Below, in pieces: positions 9,025 through 17,730 of a stretch of DNA of 47,000 nt (the first letter of the stretch is position 1; each line of letters begins with the position of its first letter). The stretch lies in the NCBI RefSeq assembly GCF_024385605.1, contig NZ_JANFOJ010000022.1:1-47000 (forward strand), given 5' to 3'. This stretch comes from Sporolactobacillus sp. STSJ-5. Its GTDB lineage: Bacteria; Bacillota; Bacilli; Bacillales; Sporolactobacillaceae. The notes under the pieces were generated by a model. The model saw only the letters and a list, made by a program, of their open reading frames with translations, did not search any database and was not told the origin of the DNA. Position numbers and translations under genes: made by a program.

Positions 9025-10087
9025 CTGAATTCCTCCCTGCTGTATTTTTGGGAATCCAGCCTGTTTCAATACCTTCTTCCAGATAGTCCTCAATTGTTTT
9101 ATATGCTGACGCTGCGGGGCGCGACAGCTGCCCAGACAAATAATCGTGAAGCGGCATACCTGCGAGAATCTCGTATACACCTGTGCGTTTCGGATGATGA
9201 CGATGCGGACAATTACGATCACAAGCTTTGCCGCAGTCAGGGCATTGAATGGTCACCAGTCTCTCGGCAATAACCGCCGTAAGAGTTTCCTTCAGATCAA
9301 ATTTAGGTATTCCCAATTCAAACATTCTCTGCAGTGTGGACAACGCATTCGAAGCATGGACAGTCGAAAGCACCAGATGTCCCGTTAACGCTGCACGAAC
9401 CGCAATTTTTGCAGTTTCTTCGTCACGGATTTCCCCGATCATAATAATATCCGGATCATGCCGTAAAATCGCACGAAATCCTTTGGCATAAGTAAATTTC
9501 GCCTTTTCATTCACTTCCATTTGGACAAAAGAGTCGTTTTTCTTTTCAATAGGATCTTCAATGGTAATTACTCGTGCGCGGTATCTTCTTTGCAACGTAG
9601 AAAGCAATGCATAGAGAGTTGTCGTCTTTCCGGAACCTGTTGGACCGGAAATGAGAATCAGACCGTTCTCATAAGTCAGTAAGGAAGCGAGTCCGCGTTT
9701 CGCTTCATCAAAGACGGTTAATTCTTCAATAGGAAGTTCATTTCTTTGGGGTAGGATTCGAATCACAAGACTTTCTTTGTTCGGTGTAGGCAGCACAGAC
9801 ATACGCAATGAGACGGGGACATGATTAATGACTGTTTGCATCGCACCGCTTTGAGGAAGACGATGCTCGCCTATATCCATTCCTGAACAAAACTTAAAAT
9901 GGTTGATCATGCGTTCGGCGGATAACGTATCAAAAATTTCGTGTTCGAAAAGATATCCATTAATCCTGAACTCTACCAGTGTGTTGTCAATTCGCGGGGT
10001 AAAATGGATATCTGAGGCGCCAGCGCTGCACGCATCATTCAGCAAGTTCCGGCTTTGTTTTACTGTATTTTTCTCTAAATGATCCAT
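8999..10087 (-). CDS. comGA: Competence type IV pilus ATPase ComGA
   Basis: The 362-aa PilB/GspE-type ATPase powers assembly of the DNA-uptake pilus. Walker A is GPTGSGKTT (about residues 148-156), the Walker B region is DPDIIMIGEIRDEETA, and the STVHASNA block follows. A CPDCGKACDRNC cysteine cluster resembles the metal-binding element of this family. The ATG at 10087 has AGGTGA in front. It is the first gene of what would normally be a seven-gene comG operon; here only comGB follows. I found no convincing ComK box (AAAA-N5-TTTT pairs) upstream. Confidence 0.95.
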   Translation of the reverse strand: MDHLEKNTVKQSRNLLNDACSAGASDIHFTPRIDNTLVEFRINGYLFEHEIFDTLSAERMINHFKFCSGMDIGEHRLPQSGAMQTVINHVPVSLRMSVLPTPNKESLVIRILPQRNELPIEELTVFDEAKRGLASLLTYENGLILISGPTGSGKTTTLYALLSTLQRRYRARVITIEDPIEKKNDSFVQMEVNEKAKFTYAKGFRAILRHDPDIIMIGEIRDEETAKIAVRAALTGHLVLSTVHASNALSTLQRMFELGIPKFDLKETLTAVIAERLVTIQCPDCGKACDRNCPHRHHPKRTGVYEILAGMPLHDYLSGQLSRPAASAYKTIEDYLEEGIETGWIPKNTAGRNSDGFSKKLD

Positions 10088-10208
10088 AGGTCACCTGCTT
10101 TCATTTTGAAATAAAAACAGGCTTGTTTCCAGTTTTCAGAGGGTTAAATAAGCTTTCCACAATCAACCTTGATTTTCCTTCTTTTCCATAAGAAAATTAA
10201 TCATTCAA

Positions 10209-10235
10209 GCGGCCGGCATCACAGATGCCGACCGC
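10209..10235 (-). terminator. Hairpin after mgsR, probable weak terminator
   Basis: GCGG-CGGCAT pairs with ATGCCG-CCGC around a short loop, with one internal mismatch. It is GC-rich but followed by only a weak T tract on the minus strand. Confidence 0.55.
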
Positions 10236-10243
10236 AAACAATC

Positions 10244-10630
10244 CTATCCAATTGATTTTTCCTTTTGGAGCGTCTTATTAAATGCAAGCCGTTGCAGATC
10301 CTCTTGATGGTAACCCACAATCAGATGCTTCCCATCGGTAATGATTGGCCGTTTTAATAGTTTTGGCTCATCAGAGAGAAGTTGAAGAGCCTTACTCAGC
10401 GGCAAATCATTCAAATTTACATTCAATCGCTTATACGTTTCGCTACGTGTTGCGAGTAAATCATCAATTCCCGATTTTGATAATTTGATCAGCTCCATCA
10501 ACTCGTTTGCATCAGGTCGATTGCGAAAAAGATGGCGTTCTTCATAGCTCACATGATGATCTTTAAACCATCCTTTTGTTTTTCTGCAAGATGTACAACT
10601 TGGGTATGTGTAGAAAATCAGTTTGCTCAT
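10244..10630 (-). CDS. mgsR: Spx-family stress regulator MgsR
   Basis: The 128-aa ArsC/Spx-fold protein closely resembles B. subtilis MgsR (YqgZ), which modulates part of the general stress regulon through RNA polymerase. The redox switch CxxC is C12-T-S-C15 in YPSCTSCRKTKGW, and the RPI-type motif is LLKRPIITDGKHLIVGY. The frame extends 27 codons upstream, but the ATG at 10630 has CAAGGAGGG in front and gives the family N-terminus. Its position beside comGA also matches Bacillus. MgsR and Spx are close relatives; the neighbourhood and the HLF-type sequence favour MgsR. Confidence 0.88.
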   Translation of the reverse strand: MSKLIFYTYPSCTSCRKTKGWFKDHHVSYEERHLFRNRPDANELMELIKLSKSGIDDLLATRSETYKRLNVNLNDLPLSKALQLLSDEPKLLKRPIITDGKHLIVGYHQEDLQRLAFNKTLQKEKSIG

Positions 10631-10772
10631 TAGCTTCCCTCCTTGAATTAATTTAGCCCTTATTAATCTATTACCCTTTTTTAACGAATTGAAACCATTA
10701 ATCATCACCATACGACACGAAATTTTATTAATTATTTTTTGTGGTTTTAGAAGATTGTTTATCCGACACTCG

Positions 10773-11909
10773 TTATGTTCCTAAATAGATCGTTGATTTC
10801 TTTTCAATGACGATTGGATGCTCAACCGAGCCAATGATTCTTGATCCCGGTTCAATATGAACTTCTTTGTCCATAATTACATTTCTCAAATAAACGCCTT
10901 TACCAACAACGCAACCTTTCATAAGAATTGATCCAATGATTTTCGATTCCATATCAATAGTAACATTGCGTGAAAGAAGTGAATGGCTGATCATTCCGTT
11001 AATCATGCAACCATTGGCTACAAGTGAATTCGATACAGCAGCGTTTTTTCCATAATATGAAGGCACTTCATTTTTTATCTTTGTATGAATTCGATACTCA
11101 CCTCCAAAAAGTGCACTCCGATTTGACTCTTCAATCATATCCATGTGGGCATCATAATAGGATTTGATCGAATGAATGTTTTTAAGATAGCCGGTATATT
11201 CGTAACCATTTGTCTTAATTTTTTTTACGGATTGATGGAGCGCATCGCGCAAACTGTAAACCTCATTCCATGCCATGAACCGTCTAATTAGTTTCGTAAA
11301 AAGCGAACACCTCATGACATAGATTTCCATATTCACTGCAGATGGGCCATCCTGGTTAAGCAAACAGGATTTCATTTTACGAACGCAGTTATTTTCATCC
11401 AATTCAATGCAAGTCACTGGTTGATCGTCTGTGTCAAAACCAGAAACCGTTTTGTAGACTAATGTGATTTCAGCTTTTTGTTCTAAATGATGACGCAAAA
11501 TCGCTTGAATATCAATTGTGCATAAAGCACGTGAACCCATAATCACAACAAAATCAGATCTTGATTTTTCAATAAATTCCAAATTATTATGGAAAGCCTC
11601 AAGATTATCGCGAATCAGTCCATTGACCTGCTCAGTACCTGAATCAAAAAAGAATATTCCTCCATTGAGGCTGTCCAGATCCCAATCACTGCCGCTTAAA
11701 ACATGGTCATAAATGGATCGATATTGCCCATTCATAAAGATACCAATTGATTCTACACCAGCAGATACAAGATTGGATAAGGGAAAATCGATGAGTCGAT
11801 ATCTGCTGCAAAATGGCAATCCAGCAACTGGTCGATACCTAGTAAGCGGATTCGTTAACTGTTTCGATTCGGACAGATTTAAGATACCGCAAATTTTATA
11901 GTGATTCAT
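10773..11909 (-). CDS. glgD: GlgD-like glucose-1-phosphate adenylyltransferase subunit (orphan)
   Basis: The 378-aa protein has the nucleotidyltransferase fold (about residues 1-230, with RYRPVAGLPFCSRYRLIDFPLSNLVSAG) and a left-handed beta-helix tail rich in hexapeptide-like repeats (about 280-375). GlgD normally partners the catalytic GlgC in making ADP-glucose for glycogen. No glgC, glgA, glgB or glgP lies nearby, so either the partner is elsewhere or the protein has another role. The canonical catalytic signature near the N-terminus is degenerate (GILNLSESKQLTNPLTRYRP), as in GlgD subunits. The ATG at 11909 follows GGGGGTGA; an upstream in-frame extension lacks such a site. Confidence 0.82.
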   Translation of the reverse strand: MNHYKICGILNLSESKQLTNPLTRYRPVAGLPFCSRYRLIDFPLSNLVSAGVESIGIFMNGQYRSIYDHVLSGSDWDLDSLNGGIFFFDSGTEQVNGLIRDNLEAFHNNLEFIEKSRSDFVVIMGSRALCTIDIQAILRHHLEQKAEITLVYKTVSGFDTDDQPVTCIELDENNCVRKMKSCLLNQDGPSAVNMEIYVMRCSLFTKLIRRFMAWNEVYSLRDALHQSVKKIKTNGYEYTGYLKNIHSIKSYYDAHMDMIEESNRSALFGGEYRIHTKIKNEVPSYYGKNAAVSNSLVANGCMINGMISHSLLSRNVTIDMESKIIGSILMKGCVVGKGVYLRNVIMDKEVHIEPGSRIIGSVEHPIVIEKKSTIYLGT

Positions 11910-12114
11910 TGTGGTCACCCCCGCACATGTGCCTCTTATGATATAGATAAATATATTCATAAATGAATACAGTATGTTTCACAATATCATAAGGCAGATG
12001 ACCGAACGTTCAGCACCTCCTGTCAGAATAATATAACCCGCTTTGAATATGGGAAATTCTTCTCCGACCTTGTAATACGAATGAGCAATACCAAACAATT
12101 TTATATTAGAAAAA

Positions 12115-12137
12115 CCGAAGTGGTTGGTTCACTCCGG
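12115..12137 (-). terminator. Terminator of the M23 peptidase gene
   Basis: On the minus strand CCGGAGTG pairs with CACTTCGG (one G-U) and is followed by TTTTTCTAA. It lies 48 nt after the stop codon. Confidence 0.75.
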
Positions 12138-12185
12138 CATTCTGCATTTTCTATTTATTTGTTTTTTTACACTAAAGAATTTACA

Positions 12186-13556
12186 TCAGTGGATAAAATT
12201 CAATGGATTAACAGCTCCATTGTGCGGTGGCGGAGTCCAGCGGCCATTGTAAAGTTCAAAATGAAGATGCGTACCAAATGATTCGCCTGTATTGCCCATT
12301 GCTCCGATTGACTGACCCTGTGACACACTTTGACCATCGGAAACGTAAATTGCTGACAAATGTGCATAAACAGTAGTATAAAGCTGTCCATTGATGACAT
12401 GTGAGATCATGACACAATTTCCGTAACTTGACGAAGTATATGCCTTGAACACCGTGCCGTCTGCAGCGGCGTGAATCGGAGTACCGGTGCTGTTCGCAAT
12501 GTCGATTCCAGGATGAAATTCACCGTCAAATGATCGATAGCCAAAACCGGAAGAAATATAACCCGCTGCCGGCATAATGAACTGACTGCTGCTTTTTTCT
12601 TCTGAATCACTTGAAGACGTAGAAGTAACCGTCTCAGCAGCCGTCTGGGTGTTATTCGAAACAGTAACCGATTTTGCTGAAGCTGTCTCTGTCTTCGCCT
12701 TCTCGTTCTGTTTTTCCTGTGCCTCTTGCTTCGCTTTCGCTTCAGCAGCCGCCCGCTCTTTCGCCTTTGCCTGCTGTGCGGCAAAATCCGCTAATTGCTG
12801 CTTAATGACCGATTCTTGAGCACTCAAAATACCTGTTTGCTCATTGGACGACATCACTGTCTTTTCAATATCTGATGCCTGATTTTTCAATTCTCCAAGC
12901 AAATTCTGCTTATGTTCATTTTCTTGCTTAATACTAGTCTTCATTGTTTGAAGATTATGTAGATCGTTCGTTGTTTGATCGAGAACCGTTTGAAGCCTTT
13001 TGCGTTTTGTAACCTGTGCCTGCTTATCTTGTTTCTGATCATTAATTATTTTATTATCTTGATCGGTAATCATTTTCAAAACAAGCAGCCGATCAAGAAA
13101 ATTACCGAAACTCTTCGAGCCCATTAAAACATCTAGATAGCTGACCGCGCCGCCGCTTATATAAATGGATCGCAATCTGCCTTTAAGCAGCTCGGTACGT
13201 GTATCAATACGTGCATCAATTTTTTTTATTTCTTTCTTTAGTTGAACCACACTTGCTTTGTTTTGACGAACTCTTTCTTTGGTATTGTCGATTTTGTTAC
13301 TCATGGAGGCAATCTTTTTATCTGATTCTTTAATATTTTTGATCACTGTATCTTGCTTCTTCTGATTCTCAGAAAGATTCTTTTTCGAAGCAGCTAGTTT
13401 ATCCTTATTTTGTTGTTTTTGATTTTGAATATCATTTAGCTTATTGTTAAGTTTCGTTTGCGTATCCGCGAATACAGTTCCACTGTTAATTCCCAATATC
13501 AAGGAGCAAGAAAGACATATCGTCGTTATCATTTTAATTTTCGTTGGTTTGAACAT
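12186..13556 (-). CDS. Secreted coiled-coil murein hydrolase, M23 peptidase (EnvC/PcsB-like)
   Basis: The 456-aa preprotein has a signal peptide (about residues 1-30, cleavage likely after VFA) and a long coiled coil (about 33-285). A low-complexity Ser/Thr/Ala linker (about 285-325) leads to a C-terminal M23 endopeptidase domain (about 326-456). Zinc and catalytic motifs are intact: H348-P-G-I-D352, H399, and H430-L-H-F-E. It should cleave peptide cross-links in the cell wall. The coiled coil suggests control by a partner such as FtsEX, as for EnvC and PcsB, but no ftsEX is nearby. The ATG at 13556 has AAGGAG in front; the in-frame codon 24 nt upstream does not. Confidence 0.9.
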   Translation of the reverse strand: MFKPTKIKMITTICLSCSLILGINSGTVFADTQTKLNNKLNDIQNQKQQNKDKLAASKKNLSENQKKQDTVIKNIKESDKKIASMSNKIDNTKERVRQNKASVVQLKKEIKKIDARIDTRTELLKGRLRSIYISGGAVSYLDVLMGSKSFGNFLDRLLVLKMITDQDNKIINDQKQDKQAQVTKRKRLQTVLDQTTNDLHNLQTMKTSIKQENEHKQNLLGELKNQASDIEKTVMSSNEQTGILSAQESVIKQQLADFAAQQAKAKERAAAEAKAKQEAQEKQNEKAKTETASAKSVTVSNNTQTAAETVTSTSSSDSEEKSSSQFIMPAAGYISSGFGYRSFDGEFHPGIDIANSTGTPIHAAADGTVFKAYTSSSYGNCVMISHVINGQLYTTVYAHLSAIYVSDGQSVSQGQSIGAMGNTGESFGTHLHFELYNGRWTPPPHNGAVNPLNFIH

Positions 13557-13754
13557 AACTCTACTCCTTACGCACATCAAGAAAGCACGTACAATTTATC
13601 TTATTTGAAAAAGCCTGCTCTGCTTGCTATGAGATTATCTTACTAGAAACTTATTTGCCTAGTTCTATTATAACAACACATTGCGCGTTTTTCCGACAAA
13701 ATTTGATTACATCTTTGTTTCGATTGATAAAAAAAGATTAATAGATTGTAAGTC

Positions 13755-13835
13755 ATATTAGAAAACTCGGCTTCGCCAATCCGCTGGCAAACCATTTGTT
13801 GCATCAACACTGAAGTTCTCTAAATCTTTATCCTT
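13755..13835 (+). repeat. Dispersed intergenic repeat, degenerate copy C
   Basis: TTAGAAAAC followed by GGCTTCGCCAA and CTGGCAAA matches the left module of the copies at 1-100 and 24798-24950. The right part, with CACTGAA and a TAAATCTTTA-like stretch, is only loosely recognisable. The GC-rich cassette is absent. As in the other copies, the right side faces a gene terminator (13851-13882). Confidence 0.55.
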
Positions 13836-13850
13836 ACTTGTTAATGTAAT

Positions 13851-13882
13851 AAAGGGATCCCCTTTAATTTGGAGATCCCTTT
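13851..13882 (-). terminator. Terminator of the D-2-hydroxyacid dehydrogenase gene
   Basis: A 12-bp stem with one mismatch (13851-13862 with 13871-13882) encloses an 8-nt loop and is followed on the minus strand by TTATTACATT. It lies 40 nt after the stop codon. Confidence 0.75.
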
Positions 13883-13922
13883 GTTAAGCCTATTCGTCAA
13901 TTAGTATGATGCAATCAAAGCA

Positions 13923-14885
13923 TTAATAGCCGAGATTACGATTCACAATATTTTCCAGGGGTTTGTTCTTGCTGAATTTATCTATATTTCTCTTAATCAA
14001 TGATGCCCTTTTACTATACTTGCCAGGTCCTACTCCCAATGAGTGAGAGGTGATCAGCAAATTAGGGAGATCCCACAGTTGGTTATTCTCGGGCAGCGGC
14101 TCATTTTCGGTCACATCAAGACCTGCACCACCAATTTCTCCCGAACTCAGCGCATGAATCAAAGCACGTTCGTCAACGGTGCCCCCTCGCCCAACATTGA
14201 TGAAAATTGCGCCGTTCTTCATTGACTCAAAGCTTTTGTTGTTGAATACATGCTCGGTTTCCTTAGTTAAAGGAAGTACATTGATAACAAAATCCGAAGC
14301 AGCAAGCACCTTATTAAGATCGTCCATTGTGAAAACTTCATCTGCATCCTCCGGAACCTTTCCTGCCGTTCTTTTTACAGCAAGAATTTGAGCGCCGAAT
14401 GCTTTTAACCGATGAGCAATTTCCGACCCTATGTCGCCGTAACCGATGATTGCGACCGTTGAACCGTCAATCTGCAGACACTGATTTCCTGAGTTCCAGA
14501 TTCGCCTCTCCGTTTGCTTTACATAAAGTGGAATTTCTCTTGTGAGTGCAAGAAGAAGCGCCATCGTATGTTCCGCCCCTAACACCCCGAACACACCGCT
14601 GGCATTGGTGAGCGTCACATCTCGTGCCAGATCCGGATGCTGCGCCATTTGATTTGCGCCTGCACTCGGCAACTGCAGCCAGCGCAGCGAAGGCATTGCT
14701 CGGAGCAATTTAGCTGAGGGACCGCCGATAAATGCCACAGCATCCTCGATAGAGACATCGCTAGGAACCTCTTCATTCCATACAGTGATAAACTCAAATC
14801 GATCCGCGTACTCTTTTTTCAATTCTTCAACGTCAATTTCAGGCAAATTGAATTCTTCATCAAAACCAAATAGGATCTTCTCCAA
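13923..14885 (-). CDS. D-isomer-specific 2-hydroxyacid dehydrogenase family protein
   Basis: The product (320 aa from the chosen start) is an NAD(P)-dependent reductase of 2-oxo acids to D-2-hydroxy acids. The Rossmann motif is GYGDIG (about residues 148-153). The catalytic triad is visible as R233 in NVGRGGTVDE, E262 in DVTENEPLP and H281 in LLITSHSLG. The substrate cannot be read from sequence; glyoxylate/hydroxypyruvate-type or a broad range is possible. The start is uncertain. The frame opens at GTG 14924 without a good ribosome-binding site, whereas TTG at 14885 has GGGTGA at 5 nt and gives a normal N-terminus (MEKILFGFD). It is divergent from a GldA-like dehydrogenase. Confidence 0.85.
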   Translation of the reverse strand: MEKILFGFDEEFNLPEIDVEELKKEYADRFEFITVWNEEVPSDVSIEDAVAFIGGPSAKLLRAMPSLRWLQLPSAGANQMAQHPDLARDVTLTNASGVFGVLGAEHTMALLLALTREIPLYVKQTERRIWNSGNQCLQIDGSTVAIIGYGDIGSEIAHRLKAFGAQILAVKRTAGKVPEDADEVFTMDDLNKVLAASDFVINVLPLTKETEHVFNNKSFESMKNGAIFINVGRGGTVDERALIHALSSGEIGGAGLDVTENEPLPENNQLWDLPNLLITSHSLGVGPGKYSKRASLIKRNIDKFSKNKPLENIVNRNLGY

Positions 14886-15274
14886 CTTGTTCACCCGTCT
14901 TTCTGTTTCCAAAGTCTTGAGCACTTTATAGAAAACTCATCTTTCTAAACTAATCATTTCATTCATAAGTATAGTAAAATCGGCGTGATGAAGCCATAAA
15001 AAGGCTCTATGGGCTATCGAATTAAAATTATGCTATATTTGCATTATAAAGTACAATAAAAAAGATTGGTTTTTCAAACGCTTTTGGATTGACGCTTCAT
15101 TAGCAAGCGACTAGTATAAAGTTCACACTGTTGGTTTTATCCATAAATCATAAGCGATGTACCATTTTGTATTCAATATTTTTATCAGCTCATTACCTTC
15201 ATTTTGAATGACACAAGAGAGCACAAACAAAAATCAAAACAAATGAACAGGATCTTTTTAAGGAGAGAAGACAC
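14886..15274. other. Intergenic region between divergent dehydrogenase genes
   Basis: No coding sequence is visible on either strand. The region is AT-rich. The only element I can point to is a promoter-like pair on the plus strand at 15089-15117, listed separately. Confidence 0.6.
15089..15117 (+). promoter_or_regulatory. Candidate promoter for the GldA-like gene
   Basis: TTGACG, a 17-bp spacer and TAGTAT resemble a SigA promoter. It lies about 160 nt before the start codon, so a long leader would be implied. Confidence 0.4.
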
Positions 15275-16384
15275 ATGACATTGCAATTAATCTCAAGAAT
15301 TGCCCCGCAAGAATATATTTCGGAAGTTGGTGCTTACGATCGGCTAGCGTCGGCACTCGAAGCACGTTTTATCAAACGTGTACTTTTTCTTCATGGCACA
15401 AAATCTCTGAAAAAGGCGTCTAGCTATCTGCCGGATCTAACGAAAAAAGGTTTCCAGGTCATCGATGTTCAATTTAATGGCGAGTGCTCGAACAATGAAA
15501 TTCAGAGAATAATTGATTTGGTCAAAAACGATAAAATTGACGCAATCATCGGACTTGGCGGTGGAAAGGTATTAGATACAGCGAAAGCTGCCGGATATAA
15601 AGCCGGATCGGTCCCAGTCATCCTGCTCCCAACAATGGCCAGCAATTGTGCCGCGTGGTCCTGTCTTTCTGTGCTCTATAAAGACAACGGCGAATGTATC
15701 GGTCATGAAATCTATCCGTCACAAACCAGTCTCGTTCTTGTTGAACCACGAGTGATCTTGGACTCGCCAATTGATTATTTTATCGCCGGTGTGGCAGATA
15801 CCATTGCGAAATGGTATGAATCTGATCTGTTGCTTCAGCAAGCAACTCGAAGAAGCCTCGCACTCTTCTTCGCTCGAGAAGCTGCACGTCAATGTCTTGA
15901 AATTCCTCTGAATCACGCAGAAAAAGCTATTCAGGATATGCGAGACGGCAAGCTTACCGACGATTGGACTCAAGTCATGGAAACAAATATTATGGCAAGC
16001 GGATTGGTTGCAGGATTCGGTGATGAATACGGCAGAGCAACGGCGGCTCACGCAGTTCATGATGCACTCACCATCAGGCCGGAAACACATCATCTGCTCC
16101 ATGGAATAAAGGTATCTTATGGTCTTTTAGTGGAATTGGTTATTGAGAACAAGCCGAAAGAAATGCAGCGTCTGTTGCCCTTTTACCGTGCGCTCGGACT
16201 CCCTCTGTCTCTAGCCGATCTCTCATTAGGTAATTTAACCAACAATGAAATTCGAGAGATTGCTGTCTCTGTTCTAAAACCGACTTCACTGATCCATATG
16301 CATCCGATGAAGTGCACAGTTGATACCGTGTATAACGCGATGATCGAACTGGAAAAATGGTCAGCACAAAATGCTGTAAAGTAA
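15275..16384 (+). CDS. Iron-containing alcohol dehydrogenase family (GldA/HcxA-like)
   Basis: The 369-aa protein has the glycerol-dehydrogenase fold: an N-terminal NAD-binding domain with IIGLGGGKVLDTAKAAG (about residues 91-107) and a helical metal-binding domain. Likely metal ligands are D175 (GVADTIAKWYE), H259 or H262 (AAHAVHDAL) and H276 (HHLLHGIKVSYG). Relatives oxidise glycerol or reduce 2-oxo acids (E. coli HcxA/YbdH); the actual substrate cannot be told. The ATG has AAGGAGAG in front. It stands divergent to a D-2-hydroxyacid dehydrogenase, which fits a shared keto/hydroxy-acid theme, but that link is inference. Confidence 0.83.
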   Translation: MTLQLISRIAPQEYISEVGAYDRLASALEARFIKRVLFLHGTKSLKKASSYLPDLTKKGFQVIDVQFNGECSNNEIQRIIDLVKNDKIDAIIGLGGGKVLDTAKAAGYKAGSVPVILLPTMASNCAAWSCLSVLYKDNGECIGHEIYPSQTSLVLVEPRVILDSPIDYFIAGVADTIAKWYESDLLLQQATRRSLALFFAREAARQCLEIPLNHAEKAIQDMRDGKLTDDWTQVMETNIMASGLVAGFGDEYGRATAAHAVHDALTIRPETHHLLHGIKVSYGLLVELVIENKPKEMQRLLPFYRALGLPLSLADLSLGNLTNNEIREIAVSVLKPTSLIHMHPMKCTVDTVYNAMIELEKWSAQNAVK

Positions 16385-16394
16385 TTTAAAAGGC

Positions 16395-16443
16395 TTCGTG
16401 TTCACCACAGAATTTGCTTCGGCAAAGCGGTAGCTTTCACGAA
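16395..16443 (+). other. Nested hairpin with UUCG loop
   Basis: TTTGC-TTCG-GCAAA (16413-16426) forms a stable UUCG tetraloop hairpin inside an outer TTCGTG/CACGAA pair (16395-16400 with 16438-16443). No T tract follows. It lies between the GldA-like stop codon and the main terminator, so it may stabilise the 3' end. Confidence 0.4.
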
Positions 16444-16467
16444 TCCCTGTTTATTGTATATAAACGA

Positions 16468-16504
16468 AATAGGAGTGAACCACTATTAGTGATTCACTCC
16501 TATT
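16468..16504. terminator. Bidirectional terminator
   Basis: A perfect 12-bp stem, AATAGGAGTGAA with TTCACTCCTATT, is followed by a T-rich run on the plus strand. It lies between the convergent GldA-like and Old Yellow Enzyme genes. Confidence 0.9.
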
Positions 16505-16506
16505 TT

Positions 16507-17637
16507 TTATTCTCTTTGAGTAATTGGAAACCAGCCTTTCCGTTTCGTGATAATCGACCATAGGCAGTCCGGAACAACCAGTTCGCTTTGTTGATCTAAA
16601 TTAAGGGCAGTTTTAATTTGATTCGTCTTACCGTTTCTCACCTTATCCGACCAGTCTGGGTCCATGATTGCTTGACGTCCCAATGCAATCAGATCAGCAC
16701 CATCACGTAATCCGGCTACAGCTTGCTCAGGAAAATGAATACCTCCTACCGCGATCAAAGGAACTTTTCCATCTATATGCTGCGCAATTCGATGAATAAT
16801 TGTTGGTGCATCTTCTTCGCTCCCATTAGGTCGAGAAGAACTATCACCTTGAGACACATGAATGTAATGAATACCTCGTTTCATGAGTTCATCTATTAAT
16901 TGAAGCGTATCATTTAGGTCATATCCTCGATCATGGAACATTTCTTCCGGAGACAGACGATACCCGACAATGAATGAATCATCTCCATACTTCTTAGCAA
17001 TAGCGTTTACTTCTTCAAGAACTGAAAGTGGGAATTTCAAGCGGTGTTCTAAGCTACCGCCCCATTGATCATTTCTTCTATTGAAATGTGCCGAAACAAA
17101 TTGTTGGATCAAATAATGATTTGCGCCATGAATTTCTACACCATCAAATCCAGCTCTGATTGCCTGACGAACTGCGATTCCATATTCCCGAATGACTGTT
17201 TCGATCTGCTCATCGCTCATAGCCACCGGAACTTCATTCGGTTCGGAATAGGAAGGAACGGCACTTGCACTATATAGTTGACCGAATAACGTGTACGCTC
17301 TTTTTGCTTCGCTTCCCCCATGATGAATTTGGAGAATAGCCTTGGCCCCGCCAGATTTCATCGCATCAGCCATCTTCTTCAACCGAGGCAAAACGGCATC
17401 GTCAAAGGCAATAAATTGTCGGTCAAAAGCCACACCAGTAGGTGAGACAGCAATGCAAGCAGATATAAATAAACCAGCTAGTCGCGCCCGCCGTTCATAA
17501 TAAGCAATCTCCTGGTCAGACACCGTACCATTTATATTTCCCGACCAAGTCGTCATTGGAGCAATCGCAAGCCGGTTTTTCAATTTTATACCATTCGGTA
17601 ATGTTAAAGGTTGGAACAAAGGATCATAATTATTCAC
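16507..17637 (-). CDS. NADH-dependent flavin oxidoreductase, Old Yellow Enzyme family
   Basis: The product (376 aa from the chosen start) is an FMN-containing TIM-barrel ene-reductase-like enzyme. Typical blocks are LTLPNGIKLKNRLAIAPMTTW at the N-terminus, LQIHHGGSEAKR, FDGVEIHGANHYLIQQFVS, NRRNDQWGGSLEHRLKFPL and the phosphate-binding PLIAVGGIHFPEQA...ADLIALGRQAIMDPDW. The frame includes an ATG at 17649, but AAAGGATG overlaps that codon. GTG at 17637 has this site at a proper distance and fits the family N-terminus, so I use it. It follows exoA on the same strand after 93 nt and could share its transcript. The substrate is unknown. Confidence 0.86.
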   Translation of the reverse strand: MNNYDPLFQPLTLPNGIKLKNRLAIAPMTTWSGNINGTVSDQEIAYYERRARLAGLFISACIAVSPTGVAFDRQFIAFDDAVLPRLKKMADAMKSGGAKAILQIHHGGSEAKRAYTLFGQLYSASAVPSYSEPNEVPVAMSDEQIETVIREYGIAVRQAIRAGFDGVEIHGANHYLIQQFVSAHFNRRNDQWGGSLEHRLKFPLSVLEEVNAIAKKYGDDSFIVGYRLSPEEMFHDRGYDLNDTLQLIDELMKRGIHYIHVSQGDSSSRPNGSEEDAPTIIHRIAQHIDGKVPLIAVGGIHFPEQAVAGLRDGADLIALGRQAIMDPDWSDKVRNGKTNQIKTALNLDQQSELVVPDCLWSIITKRKGWFPITQRE

Positions 17638-17730
17638 TTTAATAAACATCCTTTCTATATAACTGCACGTCATCACAAAAGTATGAATTAATAGTCTCAC
17701 TACTTCGACAAGAGCTCCGCGCCAACCATC

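Noticed and set aside
10088-10210. Possible ComK box upstream of comGA
   Set aside because: There are A and T runs, but no pair of AAAA-N5-TTTT boxes at proper spacing.
11990-12030. AGGAGGTG followed by a nine-codon frame on the minus strand upstream of glgD
   Set aside because: The start codon would overlap the ribosome-binding site itself, and the peptide is too short to judge.
12081-12281. 66-codon plus-strand frame beginning near the M23 gene end
   Set aside because: It runs through the terminator and into the antisense of the M23 catalytic domain, and has no ribosome-binding site.
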